This document shows positions 35,716 through 44,620 of a stretch of DNA of 64,000 nucleotides, one piece after another. The DNA lies in assembly GCF_019443125.1 (NCBI RefSeq), contig NZ_JAHYXK010000003.1:310001-374000 (forward strand), read 5' to 3'. This DNA comes from Pontibacter aydingkolensis. Lineage in GTDB: Bacteria; Bacteroidota; Bacteroidia; Cytophagales; Hymenobacteraceae. The first letter of the stretch is position 1. Each line of letters begins with the position of its first letter. The translations under genes were made by a program, and so were the position numbers. Under the pieces are notes generated by a model, which was not told the DNA's origin, searched no databases, and saw nothing but the letters and a program-made list of their open reading frames with translations.

Positions 35716-37017
35716 TTAATGTGCGTGATAATGGATTTCGCCGCTAAAGGTGTTGTAACCGCCTGTGGCAAACTTTTTATCGTCGGGGTTGTGCAGGTCG
35801 AAACGCTTTTTGCCTTCTACCCAGGTTTGCTCTACTTTGGTATACACACTAAATGGCTCACCGCTTAGCACTATAAAATCAGCATCTTTGCCTTTTTCCA
35901 GTGATCCTACACGGCTGTCCAGCTCCATCATTTTAGCGCCGGCTATAGTTAGGGCTTCCAGCGCTTTTTCTTGACTCATACCGGCACGCACCCCAAGGGC
36001 AGCCCCACGAATAAACAAACGGGAATCTGTAATGCCATCATCGGTATGGAAGGCGGTTAGCACGCCAGCCTTTTCAAGTGCAGCTCCGTTTGAATTTCTT
36101 ATTTCAACTGCTTCGGACTTACCGCCCGGAGAATCAAGCGTGATGATAGAAGCTGATACACCTGCCTTAGCTATTTCGTCGGCGGCTTTCCAGGCTTCGC
36201 TTACGTGGTGCAGCACCAGCTTAAAGCCAAATTCCTTCTGCAGGCGTAGGGCCGTCAGCACATCGTCGTAGCGGTGCGTGTGAAAGTGTACCACCCGCTT
36301 GCCGTCCAGTATCTCTACCAGCGGCTCCAGATTAGGCTTACGCTCCGGCATTTTATCTGCTTTGCCTTTGGCTGCCTTTATCTTGTTGTTGTATGCCTGC
36401 GCGTCCAAAAACAGCTGCCTTGCCATAGCCGCCGATTTTGCCCTTGTGCCCGGAAACGGAGCAGCTTTCATGGGGTTGGTGCCATTTGCCATTTTCATAC
36501 CGCCGCAGATGCCGTTGGTCACATCATCGCAGAAAGCCATATCGGCAATGGTTTTGGCGTCGCGCATTTTAAGGTAAACCGTTTGCCCACTCATTAAATG
36601 GCCGGAGCCGGGCATAACGTTTACAGTGGTAATACCTCCGGCCAGGGCACGTTTAAAAGTATCACTTAATGGGTTGATGGCATCAATAATGCGTACATCC
36701 GGATGAAGCGCACCGGAGCCGTCGCCGCCAGAGCCCTCTCCTAAATGGGAGTGTGTATCTACCAGGCCGGGCATCAGCACTTTGCCTTTCATATCGAACT
36801 CTACAGCATTTTTAGGCAACTTTACTTTATCGGCGGTGCCCAGGGCAGTTATTTTTCCGTTTTGTACTACCAGTACGCCATTTTCTATGGGCTGACCGGC
36901 AATGGGAATAATCTTGGCGCCTCTAAAAACATGTGGTTGGTCCTGTGCCATGATCGGGTGCATGCCCCAAAGCAGAGCCAAACCAAGGGCAGCCAACAAA
37001 CATTTATTGGATCTCAT
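35716..37017 (-). CDS. Secreted amidohydrolase (imidazolonepropionase-like)
   Basis: A 433-residue periplasmic amidohydrolase with a signal peptide (cut near PIMAQ). The metal-site motifs are present: HSH (His89, His91), HFHTHRYDD, LHHVSEAW and FHTDDG. Substrate is unknown; related proteins hydrolyse cyclic amides or dipeptides. It lies directly upstream of the degenerate paralogue, with a 103-bp gap, in the same direction. They probably form one operon and could act as a hetero-oligomer. Confidence 0.85.
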   Translation of the reverse strand: MRSNKCLLAALGLALLWGMHPIMAQDQPHVFRGAKIIPIAGQPIENGVLVVQNGKITALGTADKVKLPKNAVEFDMKGKVLMPGLVDTHSHLGEGSGGDGSGALHPDVRIIDAINPLSDTFKRALAGGITTVNVMPGSGHLMSGQTVYLKMRDAKTIADMAFCDDVTNGICGGMKMANGTNPMKAAPFPGTRAKSAAMARQLFLDAQAYNNKIKAAKGKADKMPERKPNLEPLVEILDGKRVVHFHTHRYDDVLTALRLQKEFGFKLVLHHVSEAWKAADEIAKAGVSASIITLDSPGGKSEAVEIRNSNGAALEKAGVLTAFHTDDGITDSRLFIRGAALGVRAGMSQEKALEALTIAGAKMMELDSRVGSLEKGKDADFIVLSGEPFSVYTKVEQTWVEGKKRFDLHNPDDKKFATGGYNTFSGEIHYHAH

Positions 37018-37210
37018 AAAAGTATAAAAAGTAACAGGTTAGTTAAGTTTGATTTTCCAACTTAACCATTTTATACTTTAAATAAAAATTAATGCCTCTC
37101 ACAGCAACTCCAGACTCCTGCACTGTCCAATCTATCTGTTGTTTTTACATCTAATTAAAGCCCTGCTTCGTTAACATTATTATACAACCAATTAACGCTC
37201 TGCCACATAC

Positions 37211-37873
37211 ATGAAAACATCAAACAAAGACCTGTTACATAAGCTGCCTTATCTTCTGATCTGTATTATGCCGTTGTTTTTATGGGCCTGTGTTTCGTCT
37301 ACCAGGATAACAGGTACCTGGAAAAGCCCTGAAGCCACAAACCAGCAGTATAACAAGATTGTTGTTGCTGCTCTCACAGATAATATCAGGGCCCGGGAAA
37401 CCGTAGAGAACGACATACAAGCACAACTCCAGCGGCGGGGTGTGGCAGCTACTAAGAGTATAGATATATTTCCGCCTACTGCCTCCAGCAAATCAGGGCC
37501 TGATGTAAACCTGTTAATCGACAGACTCAAAGACGATGGTTACGATGGCATCATGACGGTAGCGTTAATAGATGAACAAACAGAGACACGCTATGTGCCG
37601 GGCACTTACAGCTATGCCCCCGTAACACGCTTTGGCTGGTACGGCAGGTTTAGAGGTTATTATACCTACTGGTATCCTACACTTTATGACCCTGGTTATT
37701 ACACAGAGGATAAAGTATACTTTCTGGAAACCAACTTGTATGATGAAAGTACTGAGAATCTTGTCTGGTCAGCACAATCGCAGTCTTACAGCCCTTCCAG
37801 TTTAAGAAATGCCTCTGAAAAGCTCGCTGAGATCACAGTGGGCAGGATGGCGCAGGATGGGTTGATCAGGTAA
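37211..37873 (+). CDS. DUF4136-like lipoprotein
   Basis: A 220-residue lipoprotein (LWAC, Cys27). The order of TWKSPEATNQQYNKIVVAALTDN, ETVENDIQAQLQRRGV, an aromatic Tyr/Trp-rich middle (RFRGYYTYWYP) and a C-terminal LYDESTENLVWSAQS fits DUF4136-like outer-membrane lipoproteins of Bacteroidota. Function unknown. It diverges from the amidohydrolases. Confidence 0.7.
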   Translation: MKTSNKDLLHKLPYLLICIMPLFLWACVSSTRITGTWKSPEATNQQYNKIVVAALTDNIRARETVENDIQAQLQRRGVAATKSIDIFPPTASSKSGPDVNLLIDRLKDDGYDGIMTVALIDEQTETRYVPGTYSYAPVTRFGWYGRFRGYYTYWYPTLYDPGYYTEDKVYFLETNLYDESTENLVWSAQSQSYSPSSLRNASEKLAEITVGRMAQDGLIR

Positions 37874-38640
37874 AGGATAATGATTTGTGGCAATATAAAC
37901 ACACCCCAACCCCCGGAGGGAAATTTTCTGCTGTTGCTTTCGCCAAAGTATAAGTTTTAATAGCAACTGTTAAACATCACACTTTGCCCAGTCCCGAAAC
38001 AACTTCGGTATCTTCGACTTCAAAGGGGGACTTTCTGCCGTTGATTTAGCTGATGTGTAAGTTTCATTGCTAATGCCATTTCTCGGTGGGGTCGCGTCCT
38101 GTACCTACGAAGTTTGATATTCCTACCCAGCCTCTTTTTTGTCATCCTGTAAGGATCTTGGTAGAAGGGAGGTTAAGCAATAGCTATGAAAAGGAAATAC
38201 TGTTTACAAGAAACTTAATTCTTCCTAGCTAGCTTTTCGCCTCGCCGGCTGGGCCTACTTTTTGTCCCCGAATCAAGTTCGGGATATTCTACTTGACACA
38301 AGGGACCACCCCGAACTTGATTCGGGGACGCTCCTTTCCCGAGGGCCCCTACCCCAAAAGTAGACCGTCGGTTTGTGCACCTGGCCAAGGCCCTTGCTGT
38401 GTAGCATGGAAGAGGTTTATACTTTGTTTCAAACTGCAATAGCCGCTTACTAAGAAGTGTCCATTCCAGTCTTTGTGTTGAGCACCTTCTATTGTTGCGG
38501 TGCTGAACGGAGTTGGGCAGCGGGAACAGCGCGGAGGTAGCTGTCAATGGACAATGCGATGCGCAAAAACTAGGCCTTAAGGCCGCAAGCATACAGAAGC
38601 CAGAGATGAAAGTATGGGCTACTTAGACTGAGGAATAGAG
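37874..38640. other. Repeat-rich gene-free region
   Basis: About 770 bp without a supportable gene. It holds degenerate tandem text (around 37910 and 38028: GGGAAATTTTCTGCTGTTGC versus a similar GGGGGACTTTCTGCCGTTGA), a phrase TTTGTCATCCTGTAAGGATC near 38138, and the inverted repeat at 38264-38329. A 125-codon minus frame here spans the repeats and has no family resemblance. Confidence 0.6.
38264..38329. repeat. Inverted repeat of 20-bp arms
   Basis: The left arm GTCCCCGAATCAAGTTCGGG (38264-38283) and the right arm CCCGAACTTGATTCGGGGAC (38310-38329) are inverted, with about 26 bp between. Outer flanks CTACTTTTTG and CCAAAAGTAG extend the symmetry. Probably a palindromic dispersed repeat. Confidence 0.85.
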
Positions 38641-38663
38641 CCAGCTAAATAGATTGCAGTAAA

Positions 38664-38707
38664 CAAAAAAGCCAGAGCTTCATCCTTTAGAAGCTCTGGC
38701 TTTTTTG
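38664..38707 (-). terminator. Intrinsic terminator of the M28 peptidase gene
   Basis: AAAAAAGCCAGAGCTTC...GAAGCTCTGGCTTTTTT, a long perfect stem. Confidence 0.93.
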
Positions 38708-38719
38708 TCTGTTTATACT

Positions 38720-39730
38720 TTACTCGTTATACAGCACATGCAGTACCGTCTGCCCGACAGCCTTTAGTGTGTTTTTGCTGATCACATCCATGTTATCGGT
38801 GTGGCGGTGATGGTAGGGGCCAAAGTAATCATCGGGGTTATTCATGTTATACTCGATAATATCGATCATGCGGATGTTGCCCCATGCATTAACATAAGAG
38901 TGATCATCGGTAATAGCCGGTGCATTTACATACTTAAAGTAGTCGGAGTATCCAAGGCTGTTACCGGCTTTCCATACTTTGTCTACGACCTCTTTGGCGT
39001 ATTGCATAGAGGTGCCTTCTCTGGCAAATTTTGCATTCTCGGCTCCCACCATATCTAACAGAATACCATAGTTGGCGCGGTAATTCGGAACATGTTTGTT
39101 CTTGCTCCAGTACTGCGAACCCAGGCACCAGGTATTGTCCTGATAAGGCAAGTCACTATCATCAGGCTGGCCATAGTCCTCGCCATCAAAGAAAATCATA
39201 TCTACTCCTATCTCTGGTTTTTGCTCTGAAGTATGGATAATTCTGGCTATCTCCAGCAATACACCTACGCCGCTGGCTCCGTCGTTGGCTCCGTCAATTG
39301 GCTTTTTAGGATTCTGCTCATCCTTATCCGCAAAAGGGCGGGTATCCCAGTGAGCGGCAAGCAGCACACGATTACCAGCCTCCGGATTATAAGAGGCAAT
39401 AATGTTGCGCAGGTTCAGCATCTTACCATCAAAGGCACGCATCTGGAAAGTCTGCACTTTTACATCTGCGCCATATTCACGCAACTTCTCTATTATCCAT
39501 TCGCCGGTTGCATAGTGCGCAGGTGTATTAGGCACACGCGGGCCAAATGCCACTTGCTTTTCTATTAAACTATAAGCTGTATCAGCGTTGAACTCAGGAG
39601 CTTTTACCACAGGTGTTTCTTTACTTGCTACTGCAGCCTGCTTTGCGCCGCCTTTCTCTGCAGAGTCGCAACTGTATAAGTTTAAACTTCCTGCTGCAAA
39701 TAGTGCCATCGCTATTATTTTATTCTTCAT
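38720..39730 (-). CDS. M28-family zinc peptidase, lipoprotein
   Basis: A 336-residue lipoprotein (LYSC, Cys21) of peptidase family M28, close in form to glutaminyl cyclase-like members. Zinc-site motifs: [29 protein letters not shown] and [10 protein letters not shown]. It probably removes N-terminal residues or cyclises N-terminal Gln in the periplasm. The chosen ATG at 39730 overlaps the 3' end of cysS by 11 bp, so translational coupling is likely. A strong terminator follows. Confidence 0.87.
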   Translation of the reverse strand: MKNKIIAMALFAAGSLNLYSCDSAEKGGAKQAAVASKETPVVKAPEFNADTAYSLIEKQVAFGPRVPNTPAHYATGEWIIEKLREYGADVKVQTFQMRAFDGKMLNLRNIIASYNPEAGNRVLLAAHWDTRPFADKDEQNPKKPIDGANDGASGVGVLLEIARIIHTSEQKPEIGVDMIFFDGEDYGQPDDSDLPYQDNTWCLGSQYWSKNKHVPNYRANYGILLDMVGAENAKFAREGTSMQYAKEVVDKVWKAGNSLGYSDYFKYVNAPAITDDHSYVNAWGNIRMIDIIEYNMNNPDDYFGPYHHRHTDNMDVISKNTLKAVGQTVLHVLYNE

Positions 39731-41213
39731 AAGCCCAGTCAATTCCGGTTTTCATGTCTTTTATCACAATGCCCTGCTTTTTAAGTTCGGCACGTATGGC
39801 ATCTACCTTATCATAAGCTTTGTTTTCTTTGGCTTCTTTGTAAAAACCAAGCACCAGTTGCAGCATCTCGTCCATATCCCCGGCTTGCTCTTCCTTCAGA
39901 CCCAGCACATCCAGCACCAGTTCCTGGTAAGTCTCCCGAATGGTATCAAAAGTACCTCTTGTCAGATGCGTGATATTGATCTGTCCTAAGTATAAACTGT
40001 TGATCTTTTTAAGCAGGTTAAACAGCGAGGCGATAGTACGGGCCGTGTTCATGTCGTCGTTCAGGCCACGGAAGCAATCCTCTGTCAGCTTCAGCAGTTC
40101 TTCATTCAATTTCGCATCTGGGGTGATTTCTGCATTTTCCGGATACCTCAGTTTCTTCAGCACGTTCAGGCCGTTCATCATCTTAGTGTAGCCTTTGCGT
40201 GCCGCCTGCAGGGCCTCGTTGCTAAAATCGAGGGTACTGCGGTAGTGCGCCTGAAGTATAAAGAAACGGATGGTCATTGGGGAGTACTTCTCCTCCAGCA
40301 TCTCGTGGTTACCGCTGAAAAGCTCGCTCAGGTTAATAAAGTTGCCCAGCGATTTGCCCATCTTTTGCCCGTTTATGGTGATCATGTTGTTGTGAACCCA
40401 GTATTTGGCAGCGTCGGTGTGGTTGTTACTGGCCTGGCTCTGTGCTATCTCGCACTCGTGGTGCGGGAACATCAGGTCCAGTCCGCCTCCATGTATATCA
40501 AAAGTAGTGCCTAAGTATTTCCGGCTCATGGCAGAGCACTCCAGGTGCCAGCCCGGAAAACCGTCGCTCCATGGCGAAGGCCAGCGCATAATATGCTGTG
40601 GCGATGCTTTTTTCCAGAGCGCGAAGTCCAGCGGGGAGTGTTTTTCGCTTTGTCCTTCGGTGTCGCGGGTATTTGTCATCAGGTCCTCGATCACACGTCC
40701 GGACAGCTTGCCATACTTGTGGTTTTTGTGATAGGCCGGTACATCAAAGTATACCGAGCCGTTAACCTCGTATGCCATACCGTTGTCCAGTATCTCCTGT
40801 ATCATCTCTATCTGCTCGATGATATGGCCGGATGCGCGGGGCTCGATGTCCGGGCGCAGCACGTTCAGCTTGTCCATATCCTGGTGGTACACGTTGGTGT
40901 AATGTTGCACTACCTCCATCGGCTCCAGGTGCTCCAGCTTGGCCTTCTTCGCTATCTTATCTTCTCCTTCGTCGGCATCGTTTTCCAGGTGGCCTACGTC
41001 GGTAATGTTTCTTACAAAGCGTACTTTATATCCGATGTATTTCAGGTAACGGTACAGCACATCAAACGTAATGGCGCTGCGGGCATGGCCCAGGTGCGGT
41101 TCGCCGTAAACAGTTGGGCCGCACAGGTACATCCCAACAAAGGGCGCGTGCAATGGCTCAAACTCTTCTTTCTTTCGCGTAAGCGTGTTGTACAGGTTCA
41201 GTTTCTGTTGCAT
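39720..41213 (-). CDS. cysS: Cysteine--tRNA ligase
   Basis: A 497-residue class I aminoacyl-tRNA synthetase. The zinc Cys31, the HIGH-like motif HLGH (40-43) and KMSKS-like KMGKS are present, with the anticodon-binding DALR-type domain at the end. It charges tRNA(Cys) in the cytoplasm. It overlaps the M28 peptidase gene by 11 bp. Confidence 0.96.
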   Translation of the reverse strand: MQQKLNLYNTLTRKKEEFEPLHAPFVGMYLCGPTVYGEPHLGHARSAITFDVLYRYLKYIGYKVRFVRNITDVGHLENDADEGEDKIAKKAKLEHLEPMEVVQHYTNVYHQDMDKLNVLRPDIEPRASGHIIEQIEMIQEILDNGMAYEVNGSVYFDVPAYHKNHKYGKLSGRVIEDLMTNTRDTEGQSEKHSPLDFALWKKASPQHIMRWPSPWSDGFPGWHLECSAMSRKYLGTTFDIHGGGLDLMFPHHECEIAQSQASNNHTDAAKYWVHNNMITINGQKMGKSLGNFINLSELFSGNHEMLEEKYSPMTIRFFILQAHYRSTLDFSNEALQAARKGYTKMMNGLNVLKKLRYPENAEITPDAKLNEELLKLTEDCFRGLNDDMNTARTIASLFNLLKKINSLYLGQINITHLTRGTFDTIRETYQELVLDVLGLKEEQAGDMDEMLQLVLGFYKEAKENKAYDKVDAIRAELKKQGIVIKDMKTGIDWAYEE

Positions 41214-41321
41214 GTTTATCTTAAAGTATAGGCGCCTGCGGCAGCCGTACTTAGTGTATTTGCCGTTATACCTGGCATTTTGTGGTTCAAAACTATAAAT
41301 ATTGCGTCCTTTCTCCTAACG

Positions 41322-42446
41322 CTACTCCTGAGCTTTGGGCTGCAATACATACTTTGCAGATATCGGAAAATGATCCGAAAGTCCCATTTCATAGTGTGTT
41401 TCAAACTCATAAGCCTTTAATGCTTCGCTGTAGAACTGGTTATCGATACGCAAAAATGGCAGCGGACCGTTATACGTAGCTCCCACGCCAGATCCAGCTT
41501 TCACAAAGGCGTTTTTCAGTTCCTTTGCCATTTGGTTATAAGTATAACTAAATGGGATATCGTTAAAATCACCGCACACGATAACAGGATAAGGCGATTC
41601 ACGAATATGCTCAAGCAACAACTCGACCTGGTTACCGCGGGCAACAAAACCCCGCTTCAAACGCCGGGCCAGGTTGCGGCCTTCCTTCTTAAAACTCTCT
41701 TCGTTACCAATAGCCGAGTAGGTACTCTCAATGTCCTGCGACTTGATGCTCATAGATTGCAGGTGTGCAGAGTAAACTCGTATCGTATCACCCTTCATAT
41801 CTATATCGGTCCAAATGGCCCGGTTAACGTGAGACTCTCCGAAACGGATTACTCCTTTATTTATAATCGGGTACTTCGAAAAGATTACACTACCGATGTC
41901 TGCTTTGTTGCGGTCTACATACGATACGGAAAAGAACCTGTACCTGTCGTAGCGGGTCCCGATCTTACTGATCGTATTGTATGTACTGGAGCCGCGGTTA
42001 CTGTAAAACTCCTGCAGGCAAATAATATCAGCCGGGTGTGTGGCGACCCAGTCTATCATGTCAGTAGAAGCTTCCAGTTCACTACCATCCTTATCAGCAT
42101 AGGCGTTAAAAACGTGTGTATTAAAGCTTAGCACCTGCAGTGTTTTGGTCCCCTCACTTACCTCCTCTGCAAAATTAACAGATACTAGCCGGGCATAATA
42201 TCCCCAGCCAAGTATAAATACAGAAAGGGGTAGCACTACCAGCCAGGAACGGCGTAGCAGCCAGTAAAGCAGGAAAAGAAAATTAAGTACCAGTGGGGCC
42301 GGCAACGAAAAAGCGATAAAGGCAGCTGGCCAGAAGCTTTCAGGGGGCACCTGCAGGCAAATAACGCCCAGCAGCAACCAGAGCACCACCAGTGTGTTCA
42401 GAATTAACCATACGCGCCTACGGATTGTCTTGAAAGTTGCCGCCAT
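41322..42446 (-). CDS. Membrane-anchored endonuclease/exonuclease/phosphatase family protein
   Basis: A 374-residue protein with three N-terminal membrane helices (about residues 10-85), then an EEP (DNase I-like) domain: LSFNTHVFN, ICLQEFYS, VYSAHLQS, VCGDFNDIP and GLSDHFPI give the acidic, Asn and His catalytic set. The helices place the domain outside the cytoplasm, so a nuclease or phosphodiesterase on the cell surface is plausible; the substrate is unknown. I choose the ATG at 42446 (MAATFKTIRRR). Confidence 0.85.
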   Translation of the reverse strand: MAATFKTIRRRVWLILNTLVVLWLLLGVICLQVPPESFWPAAFIAFSLPAPLVLNFLFLLYWLLRRSWLVVLPLSVFILGWGYYARLVSVNFAEEVSEGTKTLQVLSFNTHVFNAYADKDGSELEASTDMIDWVATHPADIICLQEFYSNRGSSTYNTISKIGTRYDRYRFFSVSYVDRNKADIGSVIFSKYPIINKGVIRFGESHVNRAIWTDIDMKGDTIRVYSAHLQSMSIKSQDIESTYSAIGNEESFKKEGRNLARRLKRGFVARGNQVELLLEHIRESPYPVIVCGDFNDIPFSYTYNQMAKELKNAFVKAGSGVGATYNGPLPFLRIDNQFYSEALKAYEFETHYEMGLSDHFPISAKYVLQPKAQE

Positions 42447-42668
42447 GGAAGCAAACTTACAAATTATGCTTTTATCTATACCACACCTGCAGGCAGAATA
42501 TTCAGCGTAATACAGCAATCTGCTCTTCTGTACTTAACTAGCACATAAGAGAACTATATAACTTGCAGTTTTGTTAATTTTTGCCGGACTAAGGTTGCAG
42601 CGGGATTCCCGGAACAGATCCGATATAGTATGCTCAAATTATTTAAAAGCTTAACTACACACACTATG

Positions 42669-42699
42669 TTGTATATATAATGTTTTTGTAGTAAATTTG
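42669..42699 (+). promoter_or_regulatory. Promoter of the rimP-nusA-infB operon
   Basis: -33 TTG at 42669-42671, a 20-nt spacer and -7 TAAATTTG at 42692-42699. The leader is about 60 nt and contains the hairpin at 42721-42750. Confidence 0.65.
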
Positions 42700-42720
42700 T
42701 GGCGTTATATCCAAGGAGTG

Positions 42721-42750
42721 AGGGGACAAATGAAGTCCCCTTCTTTATTT
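42721..42750 (+). promoter_or_regulatory. Leader hairpin with T-rich tail (possible attenuator)
   Basis: AGGGGAC and GTCCCCT pair around AAATGAA, followed by TTCTTTATTT, just 15 bp before the rimP ATG. It resembles an intrinsic terminator in the leader of an operon that encodes the termination factor NusA. An autoregulatory attenuator is possible. Confidence 0.6.
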
Positions 42751-42764
42751 CTTAACCATTGACT

Positions 42765-43238
42765 ATGGCACTTACCGCGCAAATTATTAAAGCTATGGCG
42801 GAGGACAGCCTCCCCGATAACGATCTTTTTATAGTGGATATCTCTGTATCAGATTCAGCTGTGCGCCCTAAGATCACGGTGCTTGCCGATGGAGAACAAG
42901 GTATCACGATAGCCCAATGCGCCACCATCAGCCGCCGGATTAACAAGAGAATTGAAGAAGCGTTTGGTGAAGAAATAAGTTACGTACTGGAGGTAAGCTC
43001 GCCAGGTGTGGATTTCCCGCTTACGCAGCCGCAGCAGTTTAAGCGCAACGTTGGCCGTAGCCTTAAAGTAAAAATGCAGGACGGCACTGAGAAAACAGGA
43101 AAACTGGAAGAAGTGACAGAGACAGGCATAAATCTGTTGGAAGAAATAAAACAAAAAGGCAAAAAGGCAACGTATGTGCCTGTGCAAGTACCTTACGGGG
43201 ATATTGTGAAAGCAAATGTTGTAATATCATTTAAATAA
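42765..43238 (+). CDS. rimP: Ribosome maturation factor RimP
   Basis: A 157-residue protein needed for 30S subunit maturation. The N-terminal domain (LFIVDISVSDSAVRPKITVLAD) and VLEVSSPGVDFPLTQPQQFKRNVG segment are typical. I choose the ATG at 42765, since an in-frame TTG at 42759 is a weak alternative. It is first in rimP-nusA-infB, 7 bp before nusA. Confidence 0.93.
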   Translation: MALTAQIIKAMAEDSLPDNDLFIVDISVSDSAVRPKITVLADGEQGITIAQCATISRRINKRIEEAFGEEISYVLEVSSPGVDFPLTQPQQFKRNVGRSLKVKMQDGTEKTGKLEEVTETGINLLEEIKQKGKKATYVPVQVPYGDIVKANVVISFK

Positions 43239-43245
43239 AAAGATA

Positions 43246-44499
43246 ATGAACAGTTCAGTCCTGATCGAGTCGTTCGCTGAATTTGCGAAATTCAAGAACA
43301 TTGACCGTCCGACCATGATGCGTATACTCGAAGATGTATTCCGCACCATGATCCGCAAAAAGTGGGGTACCGACGAGAACTTTGACATCATCCTGAACGT
43401 GGAAAAGGGTGACTTGGAGATTTGGCGCAACCGCGAGATCGTGGACGACAACTCGGAGGACATCTGGGACCATGACAAGATAAGCCTTACAGAGGCACGC
43501 AAAATAGAGCCTGACTTTGAGGTTGGCGAAGAAGTATCGGAAGAGATACAACTGGAGGACTTTGGCCGCCGCGCAGTGCTTACTGCCCGCCAGACCCTTA
43601 TCCAGCGCATCAAAGACATGGAAAAGGAATTGCTGTTCCAGAAGTATAAAGACCAGGTAGGTGAGATCATCTCCGGTGAAGTATACCAGGTATGGAACCG
43701 CGAGGTGTTACTACTTGACCAGGAAGAGAACGAACTGCTTATTCCAAAAGGCGAGCAGATACCAAAAGACCGTTACCGTAAAGGCGATCAGGTTCGTGCT
43801 GTAGTACAGCGTGTAGAGATCGTAAACGGCAACCCGAAGATCATACTTTCGCGTACTTCTCCTGCGTTCCTGGAGCGTTTATTTGAGAACGAAGTACCGG
43901 AGATCTTCGATGGCCTGATCGCTATCAAGAAAATTGTTCGTGAGCCGGGTGAGCGCGCTAAGGTAGCCGTAGAATCTTTTGACGATCGCATTGACCCGGT
44001 GGGTGCCTGCGTTGGTATGAAAGGTTCACGTATTCACAGCATCGTGCGCGAACTGGAAAACGAAAACATCGACGTAATAAACTATACTGATAACCTCGAA
44101 CTATACATTCAGCGTGCCCTTAGCCCGGCTAAGATCAGCAGCATGAAGATTGACGAGGAAACAGGTCGCGTGTCTGTGTTCCTGAAGCCGGACCAGGTGT
44201 CCCTGGCAATCGGTAAAGGTGGTCAGAACATCAAGCTTGCCAGCAAACTGGTAGATATGGAGATCGACGTATTCCGTGAGTCTGAGTCTTATGAAGAGGA
44301 TATCAGCCTGGAAGAATTTACCGATGAGATAGAAGACTGGGTAATTGCAGAGCTTCGCCGCATTGGCCTTGACACCGCGAAAAGCGTACTGGCAGTAACC
44401 AAAGAAGACCTGCTGCGCCGTACCGAGCTGGAGGAAGAGACAATCGATGATGTACTCTCTATACTTCGCGAAGAGTTGGAAGAAGAAGACAATCAATAG
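43246..44499 (+). CDS. nusA: Transcription termination/antitermination protein NusA
   Basis: A 417-residue RNA polymerase-binding factor acting in pausing, termination and antitermination. It has the N-terminal RNAP-binding domain, an S1 domain (ISGEVYQVWNREVLLLDQEE), KH1 and KH2 (VGACVGMKGSRIHSIVREL and LAIGKGGQNIKLASKL) and a short C-terminal helical part. As in most non-gammaproteobacteria, the second acidic repeat of E. coli is absent. It follows rimP by 7 bp. Confidence 0.96.
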   Translation: MNSSVLIESFAEFAKFKNIDRPTMMRILEDVFRTMIRKKWGTDENFDIILNVEKGDLEIWRNREIVDDNSEDIWDHDKISLTEARKIEPDFEVGEEVSEEIQLEDFGRRAVLTARQTLIQRIKDMEKELLFQKYKDQVGEIISGEVYQVWNREVLLLDQEENELLIPKGEQIPKDRYRKGDQVRAVVQRVEIVNGNPKIILSRTSPAFLERLFENEVPEIFDGLIAIKKIVREPGERAKVAVESFDDRIDPVGACVGMKGSRIHSIVRELENENIDVINYTDNLELYIQRALSPAKISSMKIDEETGRVSVFLKPDQVSLAIGKGGQNIKLASKLVDMEIDVFRESESYEEDISLEEFTDEIEDWVIAELRRIGLDTAKSVLAVTKEDLLRRTELEEETIDDVLSILREELEEEDNQ

Positions 44500-44530
44500 T
44501 TGTTAGTTGTGCTTCGTTAGTATAATTTTG
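44500..44530 (+). promoter_or_regulatory. Internal promoter of infB
   Basis: -33 TTG at 44500-44502, a 20-nt spacer and -7 TAATTTTG at 44523-44530, in the 121-bp nusA-infB gap. It would allow infB expression independent of the leader hairpin. Confidence 0.55.
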
Positions 44531-44620
44531 AAATAATTTTACTGCGGAGCACAGCTAAAGCCTTATATGAAGGCAGCTATACTTTTACATTAGAATTAAT
44601 AAGACAGCATATAGAACAAC

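Noticed and set aside
38215-38592. Minus-strand 125-codon frame
   Set aside because: Spans the palindromic repeats and has no family resemblance or start context.
29490-42446. Long minus-strand block as a single operon
   Set aside because: Several strong terminators lie between the genes (29940, 30941, 31968, 33005, 38664), so these are separate units.
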